DNA of 7,290 bases from Caulobacteraceae bacterium (lineage in GTDB: Bacteria > Pseudomonadota > Alphaproteobacteria > Caulobacterales > Caulobacteraceae): NCBI GenBank assembly GCA_004144935.1, contig SDZP01000166.1, positions 1 to 7,290 on the forward strand, given 5' to 3'. Below the pieces are notes generated by a model, which saw only the letters and a list, made by a program, of their open reading frames with translations, had not been told where the DNA came from and did no database searches. The position numbers were made by a program, and so were the translations under genes. Position 1 is the stretch's first letter. Every line of letters starts with the position of its first letter. This document shows, piece after piece, positions 7,065 through 7,290 of the stretch.

Positions 7065-7153
7065 GAGATACGGGGACACTATACCTATCTCGGTCAGCGC
7101 CGGCGCAGCCGCGGTCGCCGGGCGACGAGATAGGTATAGTGTCCCCGTATCTC
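7065..7153. repeat. Perfect 28-bp inverted repeat with 33-bp centre (REP/MITE-like palindromic element)
   Basis: The left arm, 7065-7092, is the exact reverse complement of the right arm, 7126-7153. The core is GATACGGGGACACTATACC on the left. Each arm also begins with GAGATA and ends with TATCTC, so each can fold alone as a small hairpin, and the whole can instead form one long cruciform or RNA stem. The 33-base centre contains the palindrome GCGCCGGCGC (7097-7106) and a GTCGCC/GGCGAC hairpin (7114-7126, which takes in the first base of the right arm). TATCTCGGT occurs at both 7086-7094 and 7148-7156. The arms are visibly less GC-rich than the surrounding genes, which suggests an acquired element. 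It begins 11 bases after the mutL stop. No T-run follows, so it is not a classic intrinsic terminator, though its transcript could block RNA decay or polymerase. A non-autonomous element moved by a REP-associated tyrosine transposase is one reading; no transposase gene is in the window. Confidence 0.75.
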
Positions 7154-7188
7154 GGTGAACCGCTCCCGCCTTCCAGCGTTCTCCCAGA

Positions 7189-7290
7189 ATGGACCTGCAC
7201 CGCGGACGCCTCATCGATCACATCCACCTGCGCACGCGCGATCTCGCCGCAACGCAGCGCCTGTACAAGGCCCTTCTGGAGGCGCTGAAC
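7189..7290 (+). CDS. Probable VOC-superfamily protein (glyoxalase/dioxygenase fold), 3' end outside the window
   Basis: Thirty-four codons run open to the window edge from ATG 7189: MDLHRGRLIDHIHLRTRDLAA, then TQRLYKALLEALN. The pattern IDHIHL-x-x-RDL-x-x-x-x-x-x-Y, with a strand, a histidine suited to metal binding (H13) and then a helix, is typical of the first beta-alpha unit of glyoxalase/bleomycin-resistance/extradiol dioxygenase proteins. A TGA at 7156-7158 closes the same frame upstream, and no other start codon lies between, so the start is constrained. No good ribosome site is visible (only a weak purine stretch, AGAA, next to the ATG). The substrate cannot be told from this fragment. 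Whether transcription reads in from mutL through the inverted repeat is unknown. Confidence 0.62.
   Translation, partial: MDLHRGRLIDHIHLRTRDLAATQRLYKALLEALN

Noticed and set aside
7065..7153. Reading the 28-bp inverted repeat as an ordinary rho-independent terminator for mutL
   Set aside because: The 33-base centre is long and no U-run follows on either strand, so the geometry does not fit, although an effect on the transcript cannot be excluded.
6283..7227. Minus-strand open frame (314 codons) opposite mutL and across the inverted repeat
   Set aside because: It is antisense to the conserved MutL C-terminal domain and reads through the palindrome; composition is Gly/Ala/Asp-biased with no domain pattern.

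Overview
The window is GC-rich and densely coding, and it looks like chromosomal housekeeping DNA from an alphaproteobacterium, most likely of the Caulobacterales (Caulobacter/Phenylobacterium-like). The evidence is the ileS-lspA pair followed by a DUF3035/BamF-type lipoprotein, an endonuclease-type MutL (the MutH-less mismatch repair lineage), strong G/C third-position bias and TTG starts with GGAG ribosome sites. The genus call is inference. No tRNA, rRNA, CRISPR array, IS transposase or phage gene was seen.

Layout. (1) Positions 1-4102, plus strand: isoleucyl-tRNA synthetase (5' end cut by the window edge), then lspA 21 bp later, then an 80-bp gap and a small outer-membrane-type lipoprotein of the DUF3035/BamF family. 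A strong GC hairpin at 4127-4151 closes this block. (2) Positions 4164-5141, minus strand: a secreted TraB/GumN-like protein that converges on the lipoprotein gene and has lost both histidine motifs typical of the family. (3) Positions 5173-7053, plus strand: mutL, divergent from the TraB-like gene across only 31 bp. (4) Positions 7054-7188: a short intergenic region dominated by an 89-bp element with perfect 28-bp inverted arms. (5) Positions 7189-7290: the first 34 codons of a probable VOC (glyoxalase/dioxygenase-fold) protein, cut by the right edge.

How the genes relate. LspA is the peptidase that matures lipoproteins, and the next gene encodes a lipoprotein with a clear lipobox, so enzyme and substrate sit side by side. 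IleS-LspA is a widespread bacterial operon pairing with no obvious biochemical link. MutL stands alone as a repair gene.

No previously undescribed multi-gene system is visible. The items most worth following up are the nested inverted-repeat element after mutL, the TraB/GumN-like protein without its usual motifs, and the Pro/Ala-rich N-terminal extension of LspA.
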